Source: Dermatophagoides farinae (Eukaryota; Arthropoda; Arachnida; Sarcoptiformes; Pyroglyphidae). From it: a stretch of DNA of 64,000 bases. Position 1 is the first letter of the stretch, and every line of letters begins with the position of its first letter. Under the pieces are notes generated by a model. That model had not been told where the DNA came from. It was given only the letters and a program-made list of their open reading frames with translations, and did not search any database. Location of the stretch: contig NC_134677.1 of assembly GCF_024713945.1 (NCBI RefSeq), positions 2,111,001-2,175,000 on the forward strand, given 5' to 3'. The position numbers were made by a program, and so were the translations under genes. This document shows, piece after piece, positions 12,362 through 25,219 of this stretch.

Positions 12362-15300
12362 CAATGATTGAACATCAATTAAATACAATGAATTTGAATT
12401 ATTATTTGGTGACAATAACGTTTGTTTAGGAGTTGACGATGCTGACGATGGTGTTGGTGAAAGTGTTAGTCCTCTTTTTTCGAATTTAAGAACTGAAAAC
12501 AGAAAAAATATATATAAATTAACAGAAAAACAAAAACACATGATTACAAACTTTGTTCTTCTAGCATTTTATTCTGCTTTTTAATCTCATCAATATCCGT
12601 TGCAACGTTTGTAGTCTTTTTTCGCATAAATTGTATATATTCAGCTGCTTTTTTCAGAATCTGTGCACGTGAAGCCTAATAATGGTTAAAATGGAGAAAA
12701 AAATATTCATTGATGAAAAAATTTATTACATCAAATGTATTTTTTTTTGAAACCTTTTCACCATGTAAAGATGGTACCGAATCCCGTAGGCTACTGAATG
12801 AATCTTTAATATGATCACGACGTTTTCTTTCTAAAGCATTATGGTGTGCACGTCTATCAGCCTAATGAATGAATGAATGAATAAAAAAGGTGAAAAATTC
12901 CGAAAAAACTAAAAAAAAAAATCCAACAAAAACCGTACACTTACAGCGCTTGGAATGTTACGATCATTACGACCAGAATCACTGCCACTACCGCTGGCCA
13001 TATTGGCACCACCACCTTGCATATATTGAGATTCATCTTCCTAAAAAATCACAAACAAACATACGATTATTCAATTATATTATTATCATAAAAGTAATAA
13101 TTTAATTGTATAAATTCTTGGAAAAAATTGTAACAAGTTGAATTAAGAAAATTTCAAAATTTCCCATCATTATCATCATCAACATGTGAATAATCAATCA
13201 ATTTAATAATAGGGTAGTAGTCACCCATGTTATCACACGTGTGTAGGCGACATAATTATTGGCTAAATTATTATAAAAAAAAAAAAAAACTAAAATCAAC
13301 AATATTTCACATACATTGAGAGATTGAAACAAAAAAGAAAAAGAAAAATGTGATTAACTCTTCATTTCCAAATTGAATACTATAACAAGGGGTCAAAACC
13401 AGTTCGGATCGGATTTTAAAACAATTATTATTATTATTTTAACCTGATCATTATTATAATGATTTTCAATTTGATTTTTTTTCACGCCTAAAAAATTTAA
13501 TATTTCACACGAATATATGTATACAATATATAACAAACAACCATAACAAAGATCAACAGCAACAGTATTTTGACCTTTCTCTCTCTCTCTCTCTCTCACT
13601 ATCTATCACATTTCATATATATCCTGTTTTTCGTTATTATCGTCACCACCAACCATTCTTTACAATATATTTTTCTTTTCCTTCACGTTTTTTCCAATGG
13701 TTATAATATATATTTGCAATGATTTTTTCCCTTTATAACAAAAAAAAATTGATGAGATGATGATAGCTCTCTTTCTCTCTCTCTCTCTTGTTTCCCTCTT
13801 TCTCTCTCTCGCTTGCTTTATGGATCAAATAATAGTTGATGATAGCGATGACATGAAAGTCATAAATGGGGATAAGATCAACAATAATTCTTCATTTTTT
13901 GCCTTTTTACATTATCATATGGAAAAAATATATACAATCCATCTTGTTATACAAAAACATTATGTGGACATTACCACCGGGTTTTGGTGATGGTCATCAT
14001 CATCATCATCATCATATAACCATTAGTCGTTCTCATGATAGTTAATTCTTTCACACACACATATATACTACAGGAATTTAAACTGAATTTTATGGTCTTC
14101 TCATTAATATAATCAGGCTTAAAGGTAGAAAAAAATGATTTTAAATAAAAAAAAATAGTTTACATAGGAACAAAGACACACAGATAAACAACAACAACAA
14201 CATAAACCAACCGGAACAATCACAATGTGTGAATAAAACAAACAAACAAAAAACAACAACAACAACTACTACTGAATCATATTTCTCTTTTCAATGATAA
14301 ATGTTTTTTCTTCAGTTGATTTCATTTCACATTTCTTTTATTATGGCATTATTTCTGTTGTTGTTGTTGTTGTTGTTGTTTTTTGAGAGTTGATTGTTTG
14401 AAATTTTGTTGTTGTTGTTTTTTTTTTTGAATAACAAATCTCATTTCCTATGCTCTTTTTTTCATATGGTTATTATTTTCTCTCTATGCAAACTCACAAA
14501 CACATAATAATGACGCCAGGCGTGATCATCATGTGTCCATTTTTTTTTTGAAAAATGTCCATCCTTTCCAAGTGTGTTTGTGTGTATGTATGTATGTCTT
14601 TTTCCCACTTTATTAGCCTCTTTTTTGGTCTATGTTTCAATGTTCGAAAAAATACGTTCAATGACCTCCACATAAACACACACACACACACATTTATACA
14701 ACATTCAGGCCATCATCAATTGGCAAAAAATTGGTTATATGGTTTTGTTAATGGTTCGGTTGTGTGTGTGTATGCTTCATTCATTCAATGATGATGATCA
14801 TCATCATCATCGACGACCATAGCTGATGATATTATCATCATCATCAACAAGATATTTATACATAAATAAAAATGGCGCCTTAGAGTTTGTAGCTGCAGCT
14901 ATTGTATTGTATTGTGTGTGTGTGTGTGTGTGTGTGACCATATCATCATACAGATCATCATCATCATCATCGATGTTTTTTATCGACTAAATAATAATGA
15001 AAAAAAAACGAAATGATAATGGTGGTCAAAGAAAAAAAAAGAGATAAATAACAATCAATGAAGATGATGATGAAGATCAAATGGTTATTTTATTACAATT
15101 GTAAAAAACGTAATGGACATATATATATATATTGAAGGATATTTTTTCTATTCGTCGAATGATATGACAAGGACAACCGATTATATGTATCCATGTGTGT
15201 TTAGTATCATTTTCGTATACGACATGCATCTGTGTGTGTGTGTGTGTTATTTTTTCATTAACTCGTTCACATGTCTTAATGAATAAATTTCAACATTTGA

Positions 15301-17943
15301 TATATAGTACATTTGAAATTGTTAAGGTTAATAAATTTTTTTTTCATTTATTCAATGTTAAATATTGTTTAGTGATATTTGGTACACCACCTCCACACTA
15401 AATGTACAACAGGTAGATAATAAATAAACGAAACAAATAAAAAAAAAGAAATTCAAACCAAATATTCGACAAATTGAGAATCGAGAAAAAATTTAATTTA
15501 AAAATATTCTACGTTCCAACCACCAAAAACCGACAAACACTGTTCATGATTTTGTTACAATGTATAAAATCTCTGAAACGAGGATATATAACATAAATAA
15601 CCCCCTCTCTTGAATTCTAATCACAATGTCATGCGTATAATAAATACAGGAGTATATTGAAAGAAAAAAAAAATACATCCTTAATTGTCCTGTGTTATAC
15701 CTCGTGTCTTTCTTTTTTTTTCTCCTTCTATATATTTGAATTTTTTTTTTTTGGTTCAAATTGATGTTAATATATTATATATTGGAAGCGAAAAAAATAC
15801 ATGTGCAACCAACATTTTCTCTATATTGGCATCAATCAAACAGCTCTCCATATACATTTGACACACAATAAATTTAGGGGAAAAAAAGAACACAAAATGT
15901 TTTTTTTTTACGAAGAACAACACATACACACAGAATCCAAAAAAAACGGACGATAATCACTGTATATAAGGAGAGTATATCTGAAGCGAATCTCGAGGAC
16001 AACAACAACAACAACAACATTATCCTCGTGGTCGTCACGACACACACTAAACTGCTACATGTTTCTGCAATGGCGTATACAACTTATACACACATACACA
16101 CGGTTCTTGTTATTTATTTGGGCGCCTGCACTAACTATTCTTTTTCATGAATTAAAAAAAAATCAAAACTATCGCCCTCTACCGACAATGGTCATGCATG
16201 GATATTCCTACAAAATGCATGTCCACAACAACAACAACAAAAAACAACAAAAAAAATCATGGTTTTGTCGTTGAATAGTGTCTAATATCGCTGTTGTATA
16301 AAACTATCACCACCACCACCACCACCACACCACTACATAGCACCAATTTAATTTCGGTTGAATAGTATATATTTCTTTATTTCGGGATATTATATTTGAT
16401 TCATCATCATAGGCTGGCCCGCGGGGCACTGACAGTCAATATAGCTGGAACAGGTGTGGCGGCTGCGCCGCCCCCCCTGCTTGGTATCCAGTCAAAGGTA
16501 TAAACTAAACATTAACAAAAAAAAATGCATTTTGATGATCGTTGAAAAAGTTGCGTAACCGAACACACACACATGATGATGGATTTATTTGATTTAGTAG
16601 ACTAATATGTGAAACAAAAATTTTTTTTTTTACAAGAGAAAAAACACCCCTACTAAAAAAACATCTCTCTCTGAATCCCACCATGACCACCATATGCCAA
16701 TTTTAATATTGAAGATTTATTTATTCACATTCAATCGAGTAGATCATAGATCACGGGAACAAAAACAGAAAAAATCATTATGAATAGTCTTCAGGCATAT
16801 CATCATCAAATACACACTTACAAAATGAAAATCATAACGATAACAATGTTTATTGTATACATTATATATAGATAGATAGAAAATTTATCAGCGGCATTAA
16901 TTTTTTTTCACTGTTTATTTAGCTCGGCTTCCCCGCAACAAACAAGTTAATACAGTTTTTTATACAGAGTGTAAAAATTGCAGTTTACAGTATTTAAGCG
17001 ACATAGAATAGTAGATATAGATAGATAGAAAATTTATTTAATTTTTTTTCACTGTTTATTTAAACACATCTACCACCCCCACATGCCAATCTATAAAATA
17101 TTCTGAATTAGAAAGACAGAGTGAACGAAAAATCAAATGTTTGATTTTTTACAATATGACATGTGTCTACTATGTGTAAGTTGATTTCTTAAAAAAAAAA
17201 AATTTCATTCTAACCGCTTGGATACACATATACACACACATCATTCATATGTTTTATATACATTCTTACCAATTATTATTATTATTGAATTGAATTAAAC
17301 TGATGATGATGATGAGATGAGATTATGATTAGTAATCAGATATATATAGACGCACACACAAGGCAAAAAAACAACAGCAACAATAATATTTTTTCCTGAA
17401 AAAAAAGAATAATTGAATGGTTGATTGGTCGCTCATTTATTGTTGTATATTTTGTTCTGGTTGCTTTCTTTATAAATGACACATTACATACACATCATCA
17501 TCATTGATTTGATCAGATCAGATCATGTGGTTTTTTCTTTCTCTCTTTGGCAATAATCACACATTGCTATATACATTATATTCTCGGTTGATTTGATCCC
17601 ACCGTAGATCATCATCATCGTCTTCATGGGCTATATATATTTTATATAATCATCTGAATAGAAAAAAAATTACAAATCTCATCATCTCAAATTGAATCTG
17701 CCTAAAGGGACAGCATACGTAACCGTTCAGTTTTTATTTGTTACAAATATTCATTCAAGTCTTTTGTTTTGTAAAATGCAATTAAAATTGACAAATGATC
17801 AAATCAGATCCATTTTCATCGACATCAAAATCAGTAACAATGTTTTCTTTTGAAATTAAAAAAAAAAACAAGGATAAATAATTTAGAAACATTTTGTCAC
17901 TTACATCACTGTAAAGATCGCCTTCATCACTTAACATATCCAT
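12347..17943 (-). CDS. Max: Max bHLH-leucine-zipper transcription factor
   Basis: Max is the obligate partner of Myc, Mad/Mxd and Mnt proteins and binds E-boxes (CACGTG) in the nucleus. Coding exons on the minus strand are 17943-17905, 13040-12945, 12861-12754, 12675-12552 and 12492-12347; phases agree at every junction. Exon 1 gives an acidic start ([13 protein letters not shown]), as in other Max proteins. Exon 2 is a Gly/Ser/Asn-rich linker. Exon 3 carries the basic region and helix 1 ([17 protein letters not shown]), with the His, Glu and Arg residues that contact DNA. Exon 4 carries helix 2 and the start of the zipper ([20 protein letters not shown]), and exon 5 continues it (ILKFEKR). 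Reading to the first stop gives 170 residues, close to the usual size of about 160, but the last three codons and the stop lie in the MITE. Splicing to the exon at 12036 would give 475 residues instead. Identity is very secure; the C-terminus is not. Confidence 0.92.
16413..16497 (+). other. GC-rich island, possible orphan exon
   Basis: This 85-bp block is about 65% GC by my count in DNA that is otherwise strongly AT-rich. It is bounded by AG (16411-16412) and by GGTATAA, so it could be read as a plus-strand exon with the donor AAAG|GTATAA. Two plus frames are open throughout; one contains [20 protein letters not shown], the other [20 protein letters not shown]. It also contains the palindromes CCCGCGGG and GGCGGC-TGC-GCCGCC. 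I recognise neither translation. It could be an exon, a structured element or inserted foreign DNA. Confidence 0.35.
16866..17062. repeat. imperfect direct repeat, 48/56 bp
   Basis: The copies at 16866-16921 and 17015-17062 share ATATAGATAGATAGAAAATT and a tail ending CACTGTTTATTTA. The first copy carries 8 extra bases (CAGCGGCA). They are separated by 93 bases that are less repetitive than their surroundings. Confidence 0.6.
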
Positions 17944-20876
17944 ATTGATCGTCGTTGTGGTTGTAATCGTTTGTTGTTTGAAATGATTTTTTGATGTCTT
18001 ACAAATAGCAATAGAGAGAGTAAAGTAAAACAAGGAAAAAAAACATACACCCAAATCGAATACAATAACAAAAAGTATCTTCTTAAACAATAACACAAAT
18101 GATGATGATGATTAAATGAGAATTTATAGAATGTTGTCGTTGTTGTTGCCAGTTTTCATTGATGAAAATCAATCAATCCATTGTTTCAATTCCATTGTAT
18201 TGCAAGGTAAGAAAAAAATTTTCAGTTATTGGTCAACAGACACACAAAAAACACATTTAGACATTATTCTTGTTCCCTGGGGTCCATATTATGGTAAATA
18301 AATTCCAGTTAATTTGGCAAAATAGTTATTGTTGTTGTTGCTGTGGATAATGGTGGCGGTGTTGGTAGTAGCTGAAGGCCAGGTGAGCATATTTTGTTTT
18401 TTTTTTGATGTCGTTGTTCTTGATTATTTAGGATTTTTTCTTTAGGTGAATTTTGGAAAAAAAAGAGTCGAAAAAAATGAATTGGTAGTAATAATGGTGT
18501 TTAAGCATACACACAAAAATAACCAAACAAAAGACAAGTCGGCCCCAAAAAAAAAACAAAAGACAATGTTTGATTGGCTTGCAAAAAAAAAACACATACA
18601 TAAACAATCAAAAACAAACAGAAATGATTGATATTTATCGTTGTCGACGTAGTCTATTTTTTAGGGGTTTAATTCAACAAAAAACAAAACGAGAAACATT
18701 AAGAAAACACAACACATGACGGATATCAATAAAGACAAAAAAAAATTATGACGAAATATGTGACGAAAAGAGCAATATGTTTCAAATCAACAACAAAAAT
18801 GGATTCGTTCGAATGTTCGCTGTTTTCTTCTTATTGATTGATTTTGACACTTTTTTCTATCCAAAAAATTTTCAATGAAGAAAGACCTTGAGTTTGAAGT
18901 TCATCAAATAATGTGATGATGATCGCAATCGGATAAGCTGAATCAAAATTATTTTTAGACAAACAAATAATCAAATGAATTTAATGAATCGATTTTGTTC
19001 TAAGATTTTCACAAAATTTATATTGACCCCCTTTTCTTGACAAAATTGTCGTCGTTATGGTTTATTGTGTGGTTCAAAGTTAGCTATTGTTGTTGTTGTT
19101 GTCGTTGATGATGATGGTTTTTTTTTTAGTTTGGTTTTGGTTTCTTTGTGGTTATATCATTTCATTAAAAAAACAGCCAAAATATAATTTTTTTTTTGTT
19201 GTTGTTGAGCACAATTATTAATGTTGATGTTGACGATGCTGCATGTTGTTTCTCGCAAATCGACCACGGTACTGCCAGCTTTTTCATGAAGGAGAAGCAC
19301 ATGCAAAAAAATTGCCACATTTTCACAAATTCTGGGCGGAGCTGTTATTTGATTCTCATTTTTTATTTGTTTCGTGCATACTACTACTTTTTTTTCTGAT
19401 TTGTTGTATCTAAAGCGGTGGAGTCGGAAAAAAAACGTGTGCACTAAAAAAAAATCCCTCCTGAAAAAAGAGGGCAAAATTTGTACAGTAACAGTTAAAT
19501 TGTTTTGAAATATTGTGAAAAAAAATGCGTGGTTTACATAGACTTTTTTTCCAGTGTACACCGCTACTTTATATATAGATTTAAATTAAACAAACCTAGA
19601 AGCATGTGATTACCATAATCATCATCAATACAATATCATATCATCATCATTCTTGATGTGTTTTCCAGTTGTGTTTGTTGTTGACGTTCTTTTTTTGGTC
19701 ATGTTAAAATTCAAAAAAAAAATAGTTGTGGAATTTTAAGTGGTGGCCATGGTCACAATTTATAACAAAAAAAACCAGATAGAAATGAAAAAAAAAATCA
19801 AAAAAAAAACTATTCTATTGTCTTCGTTAAACGACCACGACGACGATCGATGTTAATCATCATCATCATTATTATTTCCATTAGGGATTTTTTCATTTGT
19901 TTGATGTCTATGTGAATGTGTGTGTGTGTGCCCCGCTATCATCGTAAAATTTACTTTTGAATTGAATCCAAGAAAAAGAAAATTATATTTTGATTAACAA
20001 AGAGAAAAAAAAACATAAAGATTAATGTCATTTCGGTGTGATTGGGGCGGGGGAAAAAGGAAAGAAAATAAATTTTCCACATACACAAACACACAATGTC
20101 ATATCCACCTTTCTCATTCAGAATTCTTTCATCGCCATATTTCATGTTGGTTATTGCCAATAATGATGATGATGATTGCTAATCAAATGTGAAAAACATT
20201 CCCAATTAGTGATAATGAGCTATTATTAAAAATAAAAAACAATACTGTCAATTTATGTGGCCCATGCATGTGTGTGTGTTTTTTTTTCGATTTTTACATC
20301 AGAATTTGTTTTTTTTTTATATTTCGCTATCCAGTTTGGTTAGTTTTTTTTATCATTGATTATATGTCATTGTCTTGCATTTTTATTTCTGGAGAAATAT
20401 GATGTTGTTGATGATGATTTTGATGAAAGCATGTGATGATCATAGAGTAATAAAAAATGTGTATTTATAATTTGGGTTCATTCTGTATAAAAAAAAATGA
20501 AATGAAATCTAGAATCTCTTTTGTTGTTGTGTTATTATATATAGACATATAAATCATCATCATCATGTCATGAATTAATAATAAAAAAATAATGATGCCC
20601 ACTTTTACACGCACGAATTTAATAAATTGCATTTGATTTTATTTTTTGCAATTTTAACACTGTGTTTACACGTGAGAATATTAACGCAATGATGACTACG
20701 AAACATTTGAGAGTCACTGGTCTTATGGATAGCGTCTTTTTTTTCCTATGATGGTAGACAAATGAGTTAAATCATGATTAAGAATTTGAATTTTATAAAT
20801 TTTTGAAAAAAAAAATTCAATTCAATGGTAAATTTATTGTTCAACATATCAAATTAGTTATATCATCAATGACCTC

Positions 20877-20910
<34 letters not shown>

Positions 20911-22108
20911 TGGTCGTCATTACTATTTTGGTTATCATAGTGGGGGGGCTCCTTACATTTTGGATAGATTGGGGTAAAGAACAAGATTTTATTTTTTTTG
21001 TTGTTGTTGTTGTATTTTTTTCGGGTTGAAATTACGATTGTGAAAAAAAATACCTCTACAACAACTCCATCGTTTTGTTTGTGTCAATTTAATACAATCA
21101 AAGGGGCAAATAATAATTATCAACAACAATAACAACAACAACTAAAAGGCATGACTTTGGCAACCATATTTATTTCATCATCAAACATACACACACACAC
21201 ACACAGAAGCCAAACAAATTGAAAAAATTCAAATTCGACTTGATCAAAAAAAAAAAAAAAATAAATGCACCACCAACATCACAAATAAACAACAACAAAA
21301 ACAGGATATATTGAATTCACATATCATTTGCGCATGATTTATATATATAAATTATTTTGACAGGCGTGTTTTATCCAACATGTTTTTTTTTTCATTTGCT
21401 ACAAGCTAACCACGTGCGCATACACACATCGTGATTCATTGAAAAAACAAGAGTGAGAGAGAGAGAGAGAGAGGGAGAAAACAAGATCCAATTATTTTTA
21501 TTTATTATCAAAATGGAGTCGTAGTAGTGGCAATTTTTTTTTGTATTATACGTGACACACCTCAATTTACACATGCGTATTAGATAAAATAAAATGAAAT
21601 GAAATCATCATCATCATCAATACTCAGACGTTTATACATTGAAATATATTTTGATATATATGTTGAACAACTTGAACCAAAAAAAAAAAGTCACGTATAT
21701 ATTCAAAAATATATTTTTTTTTTTTTTTGATTTAATTTTATGCGTCTGCAATCCATTTGATTTTAGGATTTGATTGATTTGAACCCTGTGATCATATGAG
21801 GAAAATTTAAATCCAAAAAAAAAAAAGATATACTTGTGTTGTGTGTGAGTGAGCGCATATATATGATAATATATCAGACAAGGTCGAAAAAAAAGATGTT
21901 GATGATGATAATAATGTCTATCTATTATCAATTATAATTGATTTTTTCTCTCTGCTGGCATTTAACCAAAAAAAAACAAAAAAATGACAATGGAAACATT
22001 TATTTTCTCTCTTCAAACTTCATATCAATAAATCGATCAATACATATCATTCGATAATATTTATTATGTAATGTTCTATTTTTATTAATATAGAACAAAT
22101 CATCATTA
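17944..22108. other. Max 5' flank and intergenic DNA
   Basis: Upstream of the Max start codon. It contains the likely 5' UTR and promoter of Max, with no clear TATA/Inr found. The rest is A/T runs, (TTG)n, (CA)n and (GA)n tracts. Two AATAAA signals at its right end (22060-22065 and 22081-22086, minus strand) serve the SLC41 gene. The 134-residue minus frame at 19157-19561 looks like translated poly-T and is not called. Confidence 0.65.
20880..20908. repeat. (CA)n microsatellite
   Basis: An uninterrupted AC tract of 29 bases. Confidence 0.9.
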
Positions 22109-23525
22109 TCATGATGATGATGATGATGATGACAATGTATTTATATCATTCAATGTGTTCAACAGGTGAAAACCTAAAGTAACAAAAAAAATTCCCAATG
22201 AATCCGATAATGTTGTTGCTAATGGCATAACAGAATTATCTGGATTAATATTATGATTCCATGTCCAAAATACGGCTAAATATGATAGATATAATAATAT
22301 GATTATTTGAAAAAATACAGCAATCAAATGAATTATGATGAATGATGCTGTAAAATGAAATGATGATTCATTCAATAAATGTTGAATGCCATAAATAATG
22401 GCCAAGAAAATCAAATGTGCTGGCGGTGTAATCATGACCAACATACGTGCTAATTTTGAATGAATTTCTTGTGAAAAAAATACATGTATTGGACTGAAAA
22501 ACCATTTTGTTTGTTTTACATCATCAGAATTTTGTTTTGCTGTTGTTTTATGTTCAGCTGTAGTATGTAAAAAAGTTGATATACGGCTAGTTTGTATACC
22601 GGCCACTTGAGCACCAACACCATCAATTAATGGAAAAAATGTTGATATAACTGGCCACTGTTCCATTGATATTTCCATAACAAGACCGGCTGGTTTACAT
22701 AAAATTATGGCAACTAAAAGTGGAATCCAACCGGAATAGATTACGGATCTTGTATATTGGTTACGACGAGCCAAAAATATAAATGCTGGTGCCATAATAA
22801 CTAATGTAAATGTTAAAATAATTCCCGAAATATATAGCTGATATGTTGGATTCAGACTGTATAGTAAACGATGAACATTGGCCAGAATGGCCACCGTTGA
22901 AGCATCACCCATACATGCTGCAACCGGTGCAGATATATTATCTGCTCATGAAAAAAAAATTATTACATTGTTATTCATACATAATTAAAATATTACGCAG
23001 ACCTGGATTGATGTTTAAACGACGACCAATGATAACCAGAATGGTGACTATCGATGCTATTAATGTGTTTGCCAAAATTGAAGATGCAACCGAACCGGCG
23101 CACAAAATTAATGCCGTTTCGAGTGTTATTTTGTCCCTGGTAGCTTCACGAAATGTTGATATTGCCAATGCCATTAATGCAGCAAACATTGCCATCAATG
23201 ATGCTTGACATTCGATGACCATAAAATTTCCGGTTATAACATTACCGATATTCTTCCAATTGTCCATTCGACCAAGATTGGCGATTGTGGACAAACGTGA
23301 TGCCGAAGTTGTTTCAATATTACCGATCATACCGATAAATGCAGGCACCAAAATCGATATTTGTGGTATATCAATAAATACTTGCCATTCAGCCACATGA
23401 TTCAATACGATTCCGGCAGCACCACAACCTAGACCAGATAGGAAAAACGGAATGATCATTTGACGGAAAACAGTCCATGAACTTTGTGCTTGATAGGCTG
23501 GCTGATCATCAATATTTTCAATCAT
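22109..23525 (-). CDS. SLC41/MgtE-type magnesium transporter
   Basis: Members of the SLC41 family move Mg2+ across membranes and carry two copies of the MgtE integral-membrane domain. Two exons, 23525-23003 and 22941-22109, join across a 61-bp intron (CCAG|GTCTGC ... GAGCAG|AT) and encode 451 residues. The join restores the conserved INPDN motif followed by a small-residue helix. The first MgtE half contains LVPAFIGMIGNIETTSASRL (about residues 53-72). The second repeats it as GVGAQVAGIQTSRISTFLH (about 282-300), then a soluble loop (301-325) and a second INPDNS near 405. About ten hydrophobic segments are visible. The start Met lies 15 residues before the first SLC41-like helix, so the usual long cytosolic N-terminus is short here. 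The C-terminus is a Ser run. AATAAA lies 23 bases past the stop. The gene is divergent to the LAMP gene. Which SLC41 paralogue it corresponds to cannot be decided by eye. Confidence 0.9.
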
Positions 23526-24031
23526 TTTGTTTCTCTTTCCAAACTCTAGGATCTACACTAATACATAACCTAATTCAAAATGAGACTATATTTTCATGAA
23601 AATGACAATCATAAAACAATAAAATCATTTTTTTTTATCTAATACATCACCACAACTATTTTACCAAGGAAAATTCTTTCATTTCCAGACCATTGATAAT
23701 AGTGACATCTATTGTTCAGAATTTAACAATTTAATATGACCTGATTCAAAGTATTCAATAATTGGCGCATTCTCATCGTTAACAAAAATTCTATAAAAGA
23801 GAATTTCTATACATGAAAAAAAAATTGGATGCGGAGTAAAATATTTTTGTATAAGCATCGAATGAGTCAAATAAAATATGATAGGCTAGACCTGTATGTG
23901 TGTTTGTGTGTGTGTGTGTGTGTGTTATTGGCAACCAGGCATCCATCAATGATAGTCAGATGTAATTTCAACGAAAAAAAAATCAATTAAACAAGTGCTT
24001 CCATCATCATATATAAATAAATCATTCAACA
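23526..24031. promoter_or_regulatory. shared upstream region of divergent SLC41 and LAMP genes
   Basis: The two start codons point away from each other and are 506 bases apart, so both promoters and both 5' UTRs must fit here unless there are further upstream exons. It contains a TG microsatellite (about 23898-23926) but no clear TATA box or initiator. Confidence 0.5.
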
Positions 24032-25219
24032 ATGAATATTATCCATTATAATTCTGTAACATCATACAACTGTATCATTGCACGGGCTAGCCTGGTTGCA
24101 ATCATTTGTAAGTGTATTTTTAATTGATTTATTGAATGAATTTAATTTTTTTTTTTATACAAATTTTCATCCAAAAGTTATATTGCTGCAATTGATTATG
24201 ATAATCACTGCACAATCATCCATGTTGACAAATCGTAAAAAGGTATACCGATTCTGTGTGTGTGTGTGTGGTTTAATTTTTATTAACACTCTAATTCTTC
24301 TTCACAAACAGCCAATTAGTAATTCGACAATCAAATCACCTGGTGGCAATCTAGTATTGGCCAATAAACAAGCAGCACCAAAATTTAGTTATGTTGTTTG
24401 GGATGAACAAGGAATGGTCTGTATTCTGGCCAAATTCGAAGCAACATTGACAATTACATTCTATACACCAAGTGGTGCACATGTAAGTTTTTTTTATTTT
24501 GATTTTGTTACATTAATTAATTTATTCTGTGATTTTTAGCAATTAATCGAAAAAATTCCAATCGATGCTAAAGCAAAAGGACGTTGCGATTATCTATTGG
24601 ATGAAAAACCCGTATTGGATGTATCATGGATCGGTGGTTTTACATTTCGTATTATATTTGAAAAAGTTAATGATGGTGAAAAATGGGGTGTCAATTCGAT
24701 TGATTTACTGTATAATACTGCTGATTCATTATTTCGTGGATCAGTACAAGGTGGAAAAAAAGTTGCACGTACTAAAGAAGGATCATTAGGAATGTTTACA
24801 ACCATGATGGGTAAATCATATTTCTGTCCATCACCACCAATTATAAATCTATATGAATCAAAAACGGGTAAACCAAGTGTTGTTGTACGTTTGACCAATG
24901 TACATTTACAAGCATTCCAGATTGAGATGGGAAAATTTGCTCCAAGTAAGTATCTTGGATTTTTGTTTGTTCTTTTTAATATAATTCATAAAATTCTTTA
25001 TCCTTTTTTCAACAAAAAAAAAATCAAGTATCTCGTTGTAGCCAGGTAAGTTTTGGATCCGGTGTTGCTGCACCATTATACGTGAGTTTGGAACAAGATG
25101 ATAGTGTACCAGTTGTTGTTGGTACATTGACAGTAATTGTATCGATTTTGGTTATCGTCGGTTATGCTGTTTATAAATCATGGGTATTCAAACCGGTAGA
25201 TTATGATACAATGATTTGA
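24032..25219 (+). CDS. LAMP-family lysosome-associated membrane glycoprotein
   Basis: LAMP proteins are heavily glycosylated type I membrane proteins of lysosomes and late endosomes. Five exons, 24032-24107, 24178-24242, 24312-24482, 24540-24945 and 25029-25219, keep phase and encode 302 residues. The first two exons build a signal peptide (hydrophobic core SLVAIIFILLQLIMIITA, about residues 19-36). One luminal LAMP domain follows, with its four cysteines at 84, 120, 200 and 243, which in the family pair 1-2 and 3-4. An N-glycosylation sequon (NST) is at 51-53. A transmembrane helix spans about 267-288. The 14-residue cytosolic tail ends VDYDTMI, which gives the YxxPhi-type sorting signal YDTM expected for lysosomal targeting. 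Having one luminal domain makes it shorter than vertebrate LAMP1 and LAMP2, which have two. AATAAA at 25659-25664 gives a 3' UTR of about 440 bases. Exon 5 could also start a few bases later, but only this junction keeps the fourth Cys in place. Confidence 0.9.

Larger units (their letters stand above)
13041..17904 (-). other. Max intron 1 (about 4.9 kb)
   Basis: It runs between the donor GAT|GTAAGT (17904) and the acceptor TTTTTTAG|GAAGAT (13041-13042). It is mostly simple-sequence DNA. It contains a GC-rich 85-bp island at 16413-16497, an imperfect direct repeat at 16866-17062, and a TATATAAGG motif near 15963 with no associated gene. Confidence 0.75.

Noticed and set aside
19157-19561. 134-residue minus-strand frame upstream of Max
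   Set aside because: Phe, Lys and Gln runs from A/T tracts; the least repetitive part matches nothing I recognise and has no splice context.
22843-23400. Plus-strand frames over the transporter
   Set aside because: They lie opposite the SLC41 exons, whose protein identity is clear.
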